Shown here one piece after another: positions 11,583 to 24,300 of a DNA stretch of 64,000 nt. Made by a program: the position numbers and the translations under genes. This stretch comes from Certhia americana (lineage: Eukaryota > Chordata > Aves > Passeriformes > Certhiidae), in the NCBI GenBank assembly GCA_018697195.1, contig CM031858.1, forward strand, positions 105,499,525 through 105,563,524, in the 5' to 3' direction. The notes below the pieces were generated by a model. It had not been told where the DNA came from, did no database searches, and saw only the letters and a list, made by a program, of their open reading frames with translations. The stretch's first letter is position 1; every line of letters begins with the position of its first letter.

Positions 11583-11990
11583 ATGGAATGATAGAGTATC
11601 CAGAGTCGGAAGGGACCCTCAAGGATCATCAAATCCAGCTCCTGCCCCTGCACAGGCCAGCCCCAAGAATCACACCGTGTATCTGAGGTGCATTATCCTA
11701 ACACTTCCTGAACTCAGGCAGGATGGTGCTGTGACCACTTCCCTGGGGAGCCTGATATTCTCCTAACAGCCAGCCTAAATCTCCCCACAAATTCCATTCC
11801 CTCGTGTCCTCTCATCACTGTTTGCCCCTCCACTTCCCCTCAGAAGGAAATTGTAGACTGTTGTGAGGTGTCCCCACAGTTGAGGTGTCCCCTCAGTCTC
11901 TTCTTCTCCAGGCTGAACAAACCAAGTGACCTCAGCCACTCTTCACACAGCTTCCCCTCTAGACCTTTCACAGTCTTCACCATCTCACCT
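11583..11990 (-). mobile_element. CR1 LINE 3' fragment, antisense to COLEC12
   Basis: The + strand shows the familiar reversed CR1 3' end. It starts with the terminal-repeat-derived GATGGAATGATAGAGTATCC, then GGAAGGGACCCTCAAGGATCATC. Further in come GTGACCACTTCCCTGGGGAGCCTG, the block around CTTCTTCTCCAGGCTGAACAAACC, and CTCAGCCACTCTTCACACAGC. The wording of the 3' end matches the CR1 subfamily abundant in passerines. It is 5'-truncated, as most CR1 copies are, and no coding frame survives. It lies about 470 bases upstream of the exon 2 acceptor without touching the splice signals. The subfamily name would need a repeat-library search. Confidence 0.9.
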
Positions 11991-12459
11991 TTTATTTTGC
12001 TCATCTGAGTTTATCAGTTCTGTTCCCCACTGTTATCAGATCTGACATTTTCAGGCCAAGCATGGGAGGTGGTGGATGGATGGACAACCATCCCCTCTGA
12101 CTCCTGTGGCCTGAGCAAGCTTGACCACTGGTGACAATTGTGGCTGTCATTATGATGAGGGATATATCTGCTCTGGTCTGCACTTAGCTGGCCAAACGGG
12201 CTTCTGGATGGCTGCCAGGGGATAAATCTGCAGTTTGTAATCCAGAGTTCTGCTGGGGATTCTCATTGGGGAAAAGGCTCAGAACTGATTTCTACACTTG
12301 GAGACAGAGGTGGGATAGGAGCAGCAGAGGGGAAGAGCAGTAGCATGCCTAGCAAACCAAGTAAACTTACGTTAATTCATGAATATGCACTTGTAAAAAC
12401 TTTTCATCTTTTTCCAGTGGTAGTAGTAATAATCTGCTGCTGTGTCTTTCTTTCTTTAG

Positions 12460-12510
12460 ACGACTTTGCAGAGGAGGAGGAGGTGCAGTCCTTCGGCTAC
12501 AAGAGGTTTG
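12460..12510 (+). CDS. COLEC12: COLEC12 coding exon 2 (acidic cytoplasmic tail)
   Basis: This 51-base exon, joined to the last base of exon 1, encodes residues 3-19: Asp-Asp-Phe-Ala, four Glu, then VQSFGYKRF. It ends on the first base of Gly-20. The joined protein start MKDDFAEEEEVQSFGYKRF matches the recalled human COLEC12 N-terminus at every residue. It is the N-terminal cytoplasmic tail of a type II receptor. Tyr-16 to Phe-19 (YKRF) fits the YXX-hydrophobic endocytic signal, in keeping with the receptor's uptake role, and the four Glu form an acidic cluster. The acceptor is TTTCTTTAG and the donor GTAAGTGA is near consensus. Both flanking introns are phase 1 and the length is a multiple of three, so skipping it would keep frame but delete the tail motif. 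The transmembrane exon that should follow is not in the window. Confidence 0.97.
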
Positions 12511-15500
12511 GTAAGTGACAGCAGTCTTTCAGCTTGCTTTTGCATAGTGCTTAGAGTAAATCAAACACTTGCTATGAAAAACTTTCTTGCTGGCAGCATT
12601 GAAACATACAGGTACAGTCCCATCATCAACATCCAGTGTCCTCCCAGAGGAAGCTGTGATGTTTAGACTTGGTTTATTTTCTTGGCAAACATCAGGCTTC
12701 CGAAATAGTCCTTTCATTGGGAAATTGAAGCCCACACCTGAAGAGAAATGGATGTGCTAGCAGTGAAAAAAAGGGGTCATGCCTCTTACATGGCCTCCGC
12801 CCAGCTGGGCATTGCTTCAGCCCCCAGACTGATGTGCAGCAGAGTTTGTAGATTTTCCCTGGAGTGGTTCCATGGGATCTCCTGTAGACTTGCAGAAGCT
12901 CTATCAGCAGCTGGGCCACAGTATAGTCTGTGCACTCCTCTCAAAGGAAAAGTACACAGTATTAATGCATTCTGATGTAAAAAAAATATTAAAATGGGAT
13001 CACTCACTTTCTTTCCTTTTCCCACTTTCCTCTTTTTTTTATGTTTGTAAAGCGGCCTTCTCATGTGAGGAGGGTAGTGCCACACACCTGTACACAGGGA
13101 TTAGCAGCCTTCAAGGCCCCTGCTTTCAAGGCTCATGTAATCTCTTTCTGTTGGGAAAATATTTCAGCCTGCAGTCAACAGTTTGGCCCAAGTCAGGAGA
13201 AGGAATGCCTGTCCGTGTGGTAAGGGGAAGGTGACATGGTGGCCTCTGAGCTCTCACAGTGCCAGCTCTCTCTTGGAGCAGCCAAAGGGGCTTGTCATCA
13301 AAGCTGCTGGTGCTTTTTCACCTATAAGCTATCATAATAATAGTTTACCTCATTTTTTCTGTCCTGGGAAAGTGGCTGCAGCAAGAATCACTTTCAGTGA
13401 CTCCAGCTGGCAAGTAGATAGGAAAGGCAGGCTGAAAATAAAAATGAAAAATAAGTAGAAAATTCCTTCCGTCCCAAAAGGAGCAGGGGGAGGCAGAGTA
13501 AGGAGATGTGGAGTTTGGGAGGTGAGGATCACATTCGCACGACCCTTTCTACCCCCCGAACTATGCCACTGCACCCTGCTGTTGAGCTTTATTTTGGATA
13601 GATCAGCCAACTTCAGAGCCAGCATCTGTGGCTTGGCAAGTCCTCCATAAGGCTGCACACAGGGCTTTTTCCCTTTTCATTTGTTGCTTTCCTTCTGTTT
13701 GTTTCCTTTTTTGTTGTTGTTGTTGTTGCTCTGGATTAAGCCCTGGAATAACAAAAAAGCAAAACAAATCTTGATAAATAGGAAGAAATGCTAACTGTTC
13801 ATTTCTGTCACCTCCAAATAAGTAAAAAATATTAGTATTCAATAACAACTCTAAGAATAGGCTCCCTTGGTGTTATCCTCTACCTGGCTGTCCCTGGTCA
13901 GCACTCTCTTGCAGTGATCAAGAATTTAGCAAGGAGTGGGTTCTCCATTATCTTTACTATCCCAACAGTAAGTGCACTGTTGTGATGGGATGGGATTTTT
14001 GTCTACTAACTTGCTGTCATTTCTTTCCTTCTCCTGGGTATTGTGATGCTACCAAGGTGAGTTATTTCTCCCCTTAGAAATACAAGACCATTTCCAGAAA
14101 TGCTTGTGCTCGGTGAGGCAGCATGCAGGGAAGAGAAGACTGGAAGCCTGGAAGTGGTAGGATGAGATTTCACTACAAGAGGAGGAGTCAGAGTAGTTCC
14201 ACCCTTAGGAACCAACTAAAAATGCCTTATGCCTCAGGACAACAACATTGCTGTGGTGAGGGAGTTATCCTAAATATTTGCAGTACAGAAGAGCCTTGAC
14301 TAAAGGGGGATGGGATCATGAAGCCATAGCATTGGCATTGGTAAGAGCTATGTAATTCATTAGGGTCACAATCCAAGGAGCCTTCTTTGTCCATACTATT
14401 TTGGAGCCCAAACTTCCTCCCATACCTTCATCATCTTTCCCAGCATCATGGGGCAGCTCAGGGAGGAGCTAGGCTGGTCTGGTTTCCACACATGCCTGCA
14501 GCAGCATGCATGCTGTTTTACTGCAGGTGCTCATGCTTTTGTGTCCCTTAAAGGGTTTATTTCCCCTTCTTCAGAAAACCTAACTCAGTGTGTTCCCACC
14601 TCTACAGTTTCTGCTGCGTTTTCAAGAAGCCTCTGGGCAGCCTCTGGAGAGAGTGGGAGCCTCGTGCCTTCAGCAGTGCTGGCTGTTTCCTCACCTGGCA
14701 CTGGGCTCCTCCAGACAGAAAGGTGACCTGCACGATTTCTAAAGACTCCAAACGCAGTGGTCACCTGGGTCAGCATTTCAAGTTAAGCACCAGAGGTTGC
14801 TCTTGGGGCCAAAACACAGCTGAGCTCTTGCCTGATCAGTAGGAAATGCTACACCTGCTGTCTCAGTTGGTGTTCTTTCTTGGCCCTGTGCCCTTCCTGG
14901 TAAAAGAAGGCAGTAAGGGGGAATCCCAGAGCAAGAACCAAGTTTTATTACACAAACCATGGTAAAAGGTAATTTTGAAAGAAGTCCTGTTTGTGTGCTG
15001 GCTAGTGCTGTAAAAATGCCAGCGCTGTTCCTGTACAGCCTGTTGGTGTGAGCAGGGATAAAGACAGCAGTGGGGTTTTTGTTTCAAGAGTCATAGTGCA
15101 AGAACAGTTATGTTAATATATTGTGACTGTAGAAGTCTGTCTATGCTCCATGGACATGAGACATTATAAGTGGATCATGAGTCAAGTACCTTTGACTCCA
15201 TCATTTGGAAAGTGGAGATCTCGTTTGGAGCAAAATGTGCTCTGAGGGGCAGAATGCTAAAGTACAACTGGTTTGTAAAAAACGTGTCTAGCAGTCAGTC
15301 ACTGCTGGCAGCTGGGAACATGTGTTGGTCAGCATTTGGCAGACAAAACCTTCACCAAGCTGCTTTCCTAGAGTTCAGCTGAGGAGTTTATTATTAGCTG
15401 CCTTGTTGCCGGAGCCTGTAGTTTGGTTCAAGGAAGGAAGAGATCAGCAGAAGGAGGAGAGAGGCATTGTCCAGCAGTTCTTATTTTGGGGAAGAAGTTT

Positions 15501-15594
15501 TTGAAAAGAAGACTGAATACGCACTGTCTTGCACCACTTCCCCTTTTTCTGAATCATTCTGTCCTTCCTTCTCAAATAAGTTAATGTCTGAGAA
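12511..15594. other. Intron 2 sequence without recognised features
   Basis: No gene, RNA or recognised transposon is visible. A short (TTG)n run lies at 13711-13729. Composition is ordinary intronic, with somewhat GC-richer patches near 13050-13300 and 14450-14720 that hold no recognisable protein frame. Confidence 0.6.
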
Positions 15595-15718
15595 TTTGTC
15601 AAGCTACTGTATTTTTTTAGTCAATAGGATGTCAACTGGTCATAGTAAGCCAAACATTTGTCAAGCTACTGTATTTTTTAGTCAATACGATATTAACTGG
15701 TCATAGTAAGCCAAACAT
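15595..15718 (+). repeat. Two-copy tandem duplication, 62-bp unit
   Basis: Copy 1 (15595-15656) and copy 2 (15657-15718) both start TTTGTCAAGCTACTGTATTT and both end CATAGTAAGCCAAACA. They differ by a one-base change in the T tract and a few substitutions in the middle. The high identity suggests a fairly recent local duplication. The unit matches no repeat family I know. Confidence 0.9.
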
Positions 15719-17715
15719 GCTAAGCATAACACACTAACATATTAAAGAGCAATGAATACAGATGCAGACAACTCCTAGGAAAATAGACATCAGATTTGTT
15801 TCTCCTTTGAGCTTGGGATAGATTTGCTGCTGGGGGTCAGTAAGGAAAACAGTTCACTGATGCTGTTTACTTCTTTTCGATGGATGCTACAGATGTGCAT
15901 GGATGCTGCCAGAAGTTGCTCAGCTGCAATGCCTTCAGATTATGCACTGAAAACATGAGAAAGCGTGTTTCTTATCCCTGTTACTTCATCTTCAATCCCA
16001 TTTCTCACGCTGTTTTAAAGTTGTCTGCTCCAAATGACAAGCTAAGCCTCTCCACTGGTTTTCCTCTACCAGACTCTTATATATTAACTCTTTCATCAAT
16101 CAGTGGCACTGGTTTGTACCACCTCATGCACAACTCACTTTGGGAAAGAATGAATGAGGAAGGGGCAAAACTTGTTTTCCAATATGATCACTTTGGGGGT
16201 GCTAAATCTCAGGCATGAGAGCTAAGACTAGTTTCTAGATGGTAGACAGAAGCATGAAATCTCTTTCTGAAAGGGTTTTAATCTTTTCTCTGAGATTTGG
16301 GCTCTGGGCATCTCCACAGGCAAAGGAATTGAAGGGATCAAATGGACTCCAAGGTAGAAGATCTGGCCTTCCTAATTCATGGCATTCTGAGGTAATAGAT
16401 GTAGAATTCATTGTGCATTTTGTTTCCTTACGTTAATGTTTAAGAACCTAAGATCTGCACCTTAATAAATAGAGTCTTTTAAGTAGGAATTTCCTGTTAA
16501 ATTACTGATTGCATAATTCAAAGCCATGGTACAATATGGAATTGCTGAAAGCAGAGAAGATGGTCTTTGAACTGTTGCAAAGCACACTTGTAGTGTTTTA
16601 GAAAACAAACTTCAAAGAAATGAGCTGAAATCCCTGCTGATGAAGAGGAGCTTCCCAAGGAATCATAAGACAGGACCAGTACACAGTAGATAAGTGGAAG
16701 ACTAAACAGCTTGTGTAAGATAATTAACCCTTTGCCCTTGGCAAACACAGACAGAATTGCAGACTGTGAGCCTGTTCTCCACAGCAACACCCATCTTGGT
16801 CACATCTATGCTCTAGATAGTGAGTCAGGACACTCCTCACTGTCACCTCCCCTCTTCCCTGCTGTCAGTAGGGACAGTCTCTCATATCCCCAGGGAGGTC
16901 CAGTGCACACCAAAGCACTGCTCCTCCAGCCTTCCCCACACCCCTTCGGTCAAGAGCTGACAGGGAAGGAGGGATAAAAGTTACCAGGGGTCCCCCTCAA
17001 GGAAGGCAGGTACTTCTTTAGGTATCTTTTGTAGGGTATATAAGATATGACTGGGTCAGGATACCTCTTCCGTGCAGTTACAACAATCTAGCTCCTAAGC
17101 ATGAATCCAGGTGTAAGAATCAAGTTGGGAATTTGTGGACCAGGAATGGATGAATCATCCTGCCATGCAGTAATAAAATCTGCTATACTAAAAAAAGGTG
17201 AGGGAGAAAAAAACTGGTTTAAAAACATATTCGTAAAGTAGGCTTTTTTTCCCTGGTGAGTGGCTTGGGAACAGCTGAACAAGATCCATTTAACTGTTTT
17301 CTCACCATGCACTTTTTGTAGTATTTTGTACAATAAGAAGTTATGTATTTTTTTCACCTTTGATAAAATATAACTAAGGAGTTTTAGGAGTGTACAACTG
17401 ATAAAAGCGTTGTGAATGGGGTACAGCAAAAATGAAAGCTTTAAGATACAAAGCTTTTTCTGAAAAGGGTTTTAAAAAATACAGGGGAGTTTGTACTTAT
17501 AAATAACTGTTCAAACATGATCAAAATGCATGGCTCAGAATTTTGTGATAGTTCAGGAATAGCATTTATTCATTAACATTGCACAGATGGAGTAATTTTA
17601 GTCCTTGTTGCTGAATAAATCCAGACCATTGTTCATATCTCTAATAACAAGCACCAAAAAAATGTCTGGCATCAGCCTGGCAGTGTGCTCTATCCACACA
17701 AACCTTAAGCCCCTA

Positions 17716-17717
<2 letters not shown>
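15719..17717. other. Intron 2 sequence without recognised features
   Basis: AT-rich unique-looking DNA. I see no gene, RNA or transposon. Open frames here are short and resemble nothing known. Confidence 0.6.

Positions 17718-17743
<26 letters not shown>
17718..17743. repeat. A26 homopolymer
   Basis: Uninterrupted run of 26 A preceded by CCCCTATC. It could be a retroposon tail, but the upstream 500 bases show no recognisable source transcript. Confidence 0.9.
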
Positions 17744-17747
<4 letters not shown>

Positions 17748-18229
17748 GCTTTAGGAATTTGTCAACTTTTCTTTATGGTTTGTAAATGACCAGTGAGAAT
17801 TTCAGGTTCCACAACCACATTCTTTCACTTGTGTGCCTGCAGTGTGTAATCATATGGCTTAATAAAAAGTCACAGGGTCACTCATATTCACAAAGCCAGA
17901 GAAAAGTCAGGCACGTTGCTTCCAGTTCACTGATCTGGCCATATTTGACAGATGAGGATTTTGACTGCTTGTGTCCTGGGGTATGAAATCCCCACTGAAT
18001 GGCAGTGCCCATGTAGCTGTTCATTTTAGGCCAAGAAATTTCATTTGAAATGACCCTTTTAATTGCCAGGGCCAGTAAGGTGGAAGGGAGTCAAGCCTGC
18101 CGACTCCTAGGGTGAGCCCTGAGCAGCTGAGAGAATCCAGCACCCTCCTGGTCCTGGGTTTGTGTTGGGGCTTCAATCCCAGCATCAGGAGCTGCGTGGG
18201 GAGGGACCACCTATGTTTGGTTTCTTTGT

Positions 18230-18315
18230 CTTTCTTTTCTCTTTTCCTTTTTTCTTTTTTCTTTTTCTTTTCCTTTTTCTTTTTTCTTTTTCTTTTTTTC
18301 GTTTTCTTTTTTTCC
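18230..18315 (+). repeat. Long T/C polypyrimidine tract
   Basis: About 85 bases made almost only of T and C (TTTTC-type low complexity), ending in TTTTTTTCCAG at 18306-18316. The tract plus CAG looks like an exaggerated splice acceptor on the transcribed strand, and AATAAATAAA follows at 18363-18372. It is also able in principle to form a triplex (H-DNA). It most likely arose as simple-sequence expansion. Confidence 0.85.
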
Positions 18316-18379
18316 AGTACCTACTCCCAGTACTGGAGCAGTTGGCAGGGAACTGAAGTCTCAATAAATAAAGAAAGAA

Positions 18380-21300
18380 AGAATTCTGACATGTATGCAG
18401 TATTGCCGTTGCAGAGAAACGTGCTCAGGAGCTGTCAAGGTGCCCCTGTGCCACCAGTGAGTCCCTCCTCTGTCAGTACGTTCTGCCTCTTGCAATGGAA
18501 TGGCACATGTGATAAATGGAATATCCAAACAACAAATTTGAAACTGCCTATCTTCGTAAAGATGGAGAATCAGGTGGACCCTGAGAAATTCATCAGTGTC
18601 AGGCAGTAATATCAAGATCCAGAAAGTTAACAGGTCTGTGTCCTGTGCTAACTTAGTCAGCAGCTGAAAGAGCCAAGATGTTCAAGTCTGTGGGTTTGAG
18701 GCTGCCCCTCTCCAACTTGTCCTGCTGTGCCTGGCTAAAGGCACTTCTAATCCAAGCCCATAAAGAGGCCTCTTAGCAGTGCTGTGGGGACTAAAGTCAT
18801 TCCAGCTGTGTGTTGTTATGTAGGCAATCTATTTTCTCTTAGTTACGGGTTTTTCCTATTTAGTACAATTAAAATTCTTGACATGCTTCTTCATATATTG
18901 CATTCGCATGCTTGGAGAAATACCTGTTTGATCAATCTCTGTCTTTTACAGGGGTGAATTGAAAGGCAGTGTGGTCACCATGATGTGTGAATTTTGCTCT
19001 GTCTTTTTCATTAGAGCTATAAAATAGGTGTGTGGGCTGAACAGCACATTGTATTTATGAGAGGAATGAAAAACATTGGCTACACTGTAAGCGACACCTG
19101 GGGATTTTGTTTTTATTTCCCTGTAAACTAGCTGGACAAATAATGATGTTTGGTAACATCAGCTTGCTGCCAGAACACCTAGGCTGCATTCTGGGCTGTT
19201 CAACTTTGTAGCAAAATTACCTGTAGAAATTACTGTCTTGGAAGGAAACTGAGCACTGTGTTTTCAGTGCTTGATACCATTATGTTTCCATGCAAAGGAG
19301 TAATGCAGGGAAAATATGGCAGAAATGAAAACTTCAGATATGAAGCCATCACGAGATAGAAGGAAAAAATAATTGAAAATACACGATAATGGACTCTCCC
19401 AGCACTGCCGTGGGATTGTAGAATGCACCAGCATTACTCTTGAGCTCCTCTTATGCTTTATTCCAAATACAAATCTGCATTTGTAGCCAGCTGCTACTAT
19501 ACTTTGCTCTTTAGTGCATGCTGTTAACTCTACGCTTGCAAGTGCTCAGATGTGTTCAATTGATCTTTGGCTTTTCTGCACCTTCTTCTTAATGATTTCA
19601 CATCAGAAAGCGACACAGGGACACTGATCCTTCCATGAGAAAGGGGGTGCTGTATTCCCTTGAGGCTGTTTTTTTGGATGAACCTAACAGCACATACAAA
19701 TTAAATACATACCTGTCATGTGCTGCTTACTTTGATATCCTGGATTCTTTTTATTTCTTAGAAATTTCCTCAAACTGTACTGTAGCTCTGTGTGTGGTTG
19801 GTGCCTGGTTTCACATGCTCCTGGGGGAAGGTGCAAGGAAGGTGTGAAACATAACCAGCCTCACCCAGATCTGAATGTGGGATCTGGACCTAGAACCAGA
19901 CCTAAATATCTCTGCTGTCCTTTACCATCATACTCAGCAGCCCTGAGCCTGGCCAGTGTCCTGGCAAGGTAACAGTCTGAATGCAACTACATCACATTGT
20001 TGTACTTGACAAATTTCTCGGTAATTTTCAGAGAGAAAATTTTCTGAAGATTGCCTTCCATATGAAATCTGAATATAGGACTTAGGATAGGAGTCATATC
20101 AGCTACTTCCAGGGATCTGAGGCAACTACCTCTTTAAAGACACCTGTCTTTAAAATAGCAATAGCAAGGAGAGGCCAATGCTGCAGGAAAGGACATCCAT
20201 GCTGAGCAAGAGCATCACCATCCTGATCAATTTGAGTTGCTACACAGATAATATTGTCAACTCCAGATCTCTGTAATATGTCTTATATAAAAGTTGGGGA
20301 AAGCCTATGAAAGCCTAAAGAAGCCTGTGAGAGAGAACAGAATAAGGGACAGCACAAATGAAGAATGGGCTAAGTATTTTAGGATGACTTGTCCTGTTGC
20401 AAACACTAACAAGGAAACAGTATGTTGCTTTGCTAAGTCAAAACCAATTCAAACTCCATTGTGCTGCACTAAAAAAGATTAGCCAACAAAGCTTGGATTA
20501 AAATTTTACCCAATCTCAATTAGCCTTCTATATATGGGTGAGCCTTAGGTAAAATAGCCAACAGTCAAGAAATTTCCATTTGTCTTGTTCCAGCCTGGGT
20601 TAAGTGAGTGGGCTGAGACTCTGGAAAGGGGAGAGAGGTCGGGAGAGAGGCGCAAGTGGGAAGGAGTCTTGCTCAGAGCCTGGAGCCCGCACAGAGAAGA
20701 GCAGCACAGTGGGTGTGTGGAGAGGTTTATGTCCAGCAGACACTTTTCAGCTCAGTCAGGAATGCATCTGGAAAATCCACCCACTCAGCCAGAGAGAGAG
20801 ATTGATGCCTCAAATAAATAAGACGTGAACGTGTTTTCGTAATTCAGCTTGCGACTCTTTAATGGAGGCAGCTGAAGATTCTGTAGTAGGTGGAGTGCCA
20901 GACCCAGGGATCCACTTCGCTTCAGCCCAGCTGAGGCTTGTAAGGAGATTTTGTATTTAAAATTGTGTACAGGCATTCAGGCCTAGCATACAGGACTTTG
21001 TGTCTTCTCTGGCAGCTGTTTCATAATGCCAGAAAGAAGCAGGGGCAGAATTGTTTTCATTTAGGGATATCTGGGCATGAGGGTCTGCTTAACAGGGCTT
21101 CACTGCATATTTTTCGAAACCTGAAATTTTAAATATTTGGAAAATGCTTATTGATTTGCATTACATAATGTGTCTGCGTGCTTGTTTTCAAGGTCTTGTC
21201 AGGAAAGATGGAAAATTCTACCAAATTTTATACTTTGAATTAGTCCAGGAATGGACATGGAAGCTTTTACTTGCCAGGCATGTTATGATCAATATACCCT

Positions 21301-24300
21301 ACATTTGGTAGTGCTCGATGGCAGAAAAACATCTTACCTTTTGTGTTTTGTTAGTGGGTGAAGGTATGACTTCAGACCATCTGTGTATGTAGTGACAGCC
21401 ATTGACCAAAAGATACCTTACATGTATTTCTGCTTTATCATATGATAGAGAACAGTCTGGTTACAAGAAATAATAATACATAGTGCCAAAAGATACTTTT
21501 CTTCCTTCTTCTTTTGTTTCTGGAAGTTAATTGCTTCAGGTGGAAATCTGGTATATAATGCCCCACATAACTGGTGATTTCATTTTCAATCGGACCTGTA
21601 AGTCTCAAGTTCGGACTGGTAGAGATCTTGTCCTTAATTAAGACTGCACAGTCTGAAACTGGATTAATCCAAAAACACAGTGTCCAAGTTTCAGCACAGC
21701 ATCTATGCACAGCTAAATTCACTTGTCCCCAGAAGTTACTACACATCCCTTGTATGCATGCACAAATGTTTATATTTAAACCTCTGTGCTTTGTGTGAAT
21801 ACATCCAAACTGAATTTGGCTCAGTGTGTAGGACTACCTAACAGCACAACTTCAAAAACAGACCTATAGGACTGGATTGCATGTAGATTCCAGCTGGAAA
21901 TTTGGGCTCCAAACATTGTTTCCTAGGTCTGGAAAGCAAAAAATCTGAGAGGTGGTTCTTGTGCTCACTGTATTCCAAGGCCCCACTCATAAGTCTTCTG
22001 GCTGTCTCAAATGAAGTAACTTGTCTCCTTAAGAAAACAGGTTTCTTCTCATTTAATGATACTACATGTTTTACCCCTTTCACAAATTTATAAAAATAAC
22101 CATGTGCAGATTTCAGTGTTACACAAAATTTCTTTACTGTAGGTGCCTTGCAGAAAGCAGCAGCACAGCTCGGTTTTAAGGGGGGGCAAATAAATCAACA
22201 TCACATTCTTCTGCTCATTACACAGGAGCTGAAAAAACTTTACAGAATATTGACAGTTTTTATACTGACACCTGTTTAAATAGTTCATCAAGGTTAGTTA
22301 AAATTAGGAGAAAACGTGGGGGGGCTCAAATTAATGAGTTTGGTATGTGTGAGGGTCTGAATCAGCTGAAATACTGCAGGAGAAAGAGGAAGAGTAAATG
22401 TCTTCATTGTCTTGCCTCATCAAAGAGAACCAAAGTAAAGATAATTTTTCAGAGACCTGTCATTCAATCCCCCTTTGCTCCATCTCTGCTGGTTTCACAT
22501 CAGAACCATCCTTTCTGCAAGATCCAAAGCAGCACATGAAGCCACATCTGTGAAAGTTCTCTGTGCTTTGTATGGTTTTAACAGCTCAAGTTCATCAAGG
22601 TTCAGAAAGCTGCAGCCTCTGCAAAGATGCTGGTTTTGGTGCCATGGTCTGCTTTTGCTATGGGAGCAAGGCAGAGGAGGCTTCTGTCCTTTCCATGTTT
22701 AGCTGTAAGTCTGTCCATTATTCCCCCTGCCCATACGGGTTATGTCTGGAGTAGTCCAGCAGAAGGGAGAAAGCTCATGTCAGTACTCTGCCCACTGAGA
22801 GGATGCAGGAGAGAAATTTGGTAGCTGCAGGAAATGCCTGCCCTTGTCAGAGGGTGAATGGCACTCCATAAACCCCATAAACTTTACAGCTCACCTCTTG
22901 CTTCAGCAGGCCTTGACTCTGGGCCAGGAGCAGATGAAGACACAGCATGAGTTTGAACCCCTTTGCCCAGCATGTGACCACCGTGCGTGCTGACCCACAG
23001 GATGGGAGGGTGCTGGCTGGGGCCCACCTCTGCAGCAACAGCCACATCTGCTCCTCTGCTGCAGCTCTGACTCCTGAGAAACTCGTGTTCTTGGCAAGCT
23101 GCTGTGTGAAATGCAGCATGGTGGAGCTGTTTTTATTCTCAGTTGTCTTGCAAAAGGTTACTGTGTGTAGTTCTGTGCTTTAATAAAAAGAAATAGAGCT
23201 GTGTTCTTCACAACAAGCCCTTTTTTATTACAGCTGGTTTGAATAGCAATTGGCCTCTAATCGTGTCTCCAATGGAAAGAAGACCCCTTATGAAAGCCTT
23301 TCATTTACTACAGAGAATGAACTTTCCCATGCATGAAACCAGACTACCAAAACAAACCCACAAAATAAGTGAAAGAGCTACCAAGAATTTGTATATGTCC
23401 AGTGGGTATTCAAGGTGACTTAGAAGACATTAAGTGGAAGTGTCTTTGTAAAAGGAAGCAGAACAGCTGACTGTGAAATTAAAAAGCATCTTACGTCAAA
23501 GGAATACTTAGATCACTGTAGCCTTCTTCATTTTGAGCTTGGCAATTGTGCTGATGTGGCACTATAATAATTTACTTTATTTTTCTCCCTTCTGGGAGGT
23601 TTCTAAAACAATATTTTAAAAAGAAAAATAAATAATGTCTAATGACTTTTCAGTTGTTCTTCTGGGAAGTCTTGTGGTGAGTTAAAAGAAAATACTTGGT
23701 GAAGCTGTGAATGGGAGACATTTCCAGGGTGGGTATGTTTTGAGGTTTGTTTGGGTTTTTGTAATACTCTACCCCTATGTCTTTTTTTTCTTTCTTTTTT
23801 TTATGTTTTTCGTAAGCTTTTCATACAGGGGAAACTCAATTAAGAAACTCTTCCTTATTCCACCAGTTATGGGAGCTTTGCAGGATGATATGTTGTTATG
23901 GGATTATTACTCCCTTTGCAGTCCTGATGGAGGGAAGCCATGATATCACCCTAGTCCTGAAACCTTCACTCAGGCTAATTCCCAGCAGAGGTTTTTTGGC
24001 AGTCACTTTTCTGTCCTTTTGCTCTCAGGTTTGTACATGGAAAGGATTTGTAGCCTCCAGGTGAGCATGTTTCACCTTTCAAGATTGTTGTTTCCAGAAC
24101 ATCCGAGTTCCCAGAGAGAACCAGAGGTAGTACTGTGGTCATTATGATCTCATGAGAATTGTCTTCTTTTCCCCCAAACACCTTCAGTTTGGAGATTGAA
24201 AGGCTTGTTCCCCTGCTCCTCCACACTGAGCAACACTTCACATCACAGGTAGGACTTGTTCCTAAGCATCCTGCCACAAAGAGGAAAAAAACACCACTTG

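Larger units (their letters stand above)
1023..12459 (+). other. COLEC12: COLEC12 intron 1 (phase 1, 11,437 bp)
   Basis: The intron runs from the GTAGGC donor at 1023 to a TTTCTTTCTTTAG acceptor ending at 12459, which has a clear polypyrimidine tract. Its first 430 bases are still CpG island. From 1451 to 4410 it is mostly unique AT-rich sequence, apart from a CpG pocket at 3770-4060. From 4454 to 8457 I see no gene or recognised repeat except a motif-dense AT-rich block at 8105-8290. From 8482 to 11582 it is AT-rich, with (AT)n near 10143, A15 at 10226-10240 and T14 at 11420-11433. A CR1 fragment fills 11583-11990, and the last 470 bases hold nothing recognised. Confidence 0.9.

Noticed and set aside
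18112..18609. Plus-strand frame of about 165 codons with a long Phe/Leu/Ser run
   Set aside because: The run is a translation of the T/C low-complexity tract and the flanks resemble nothing known.
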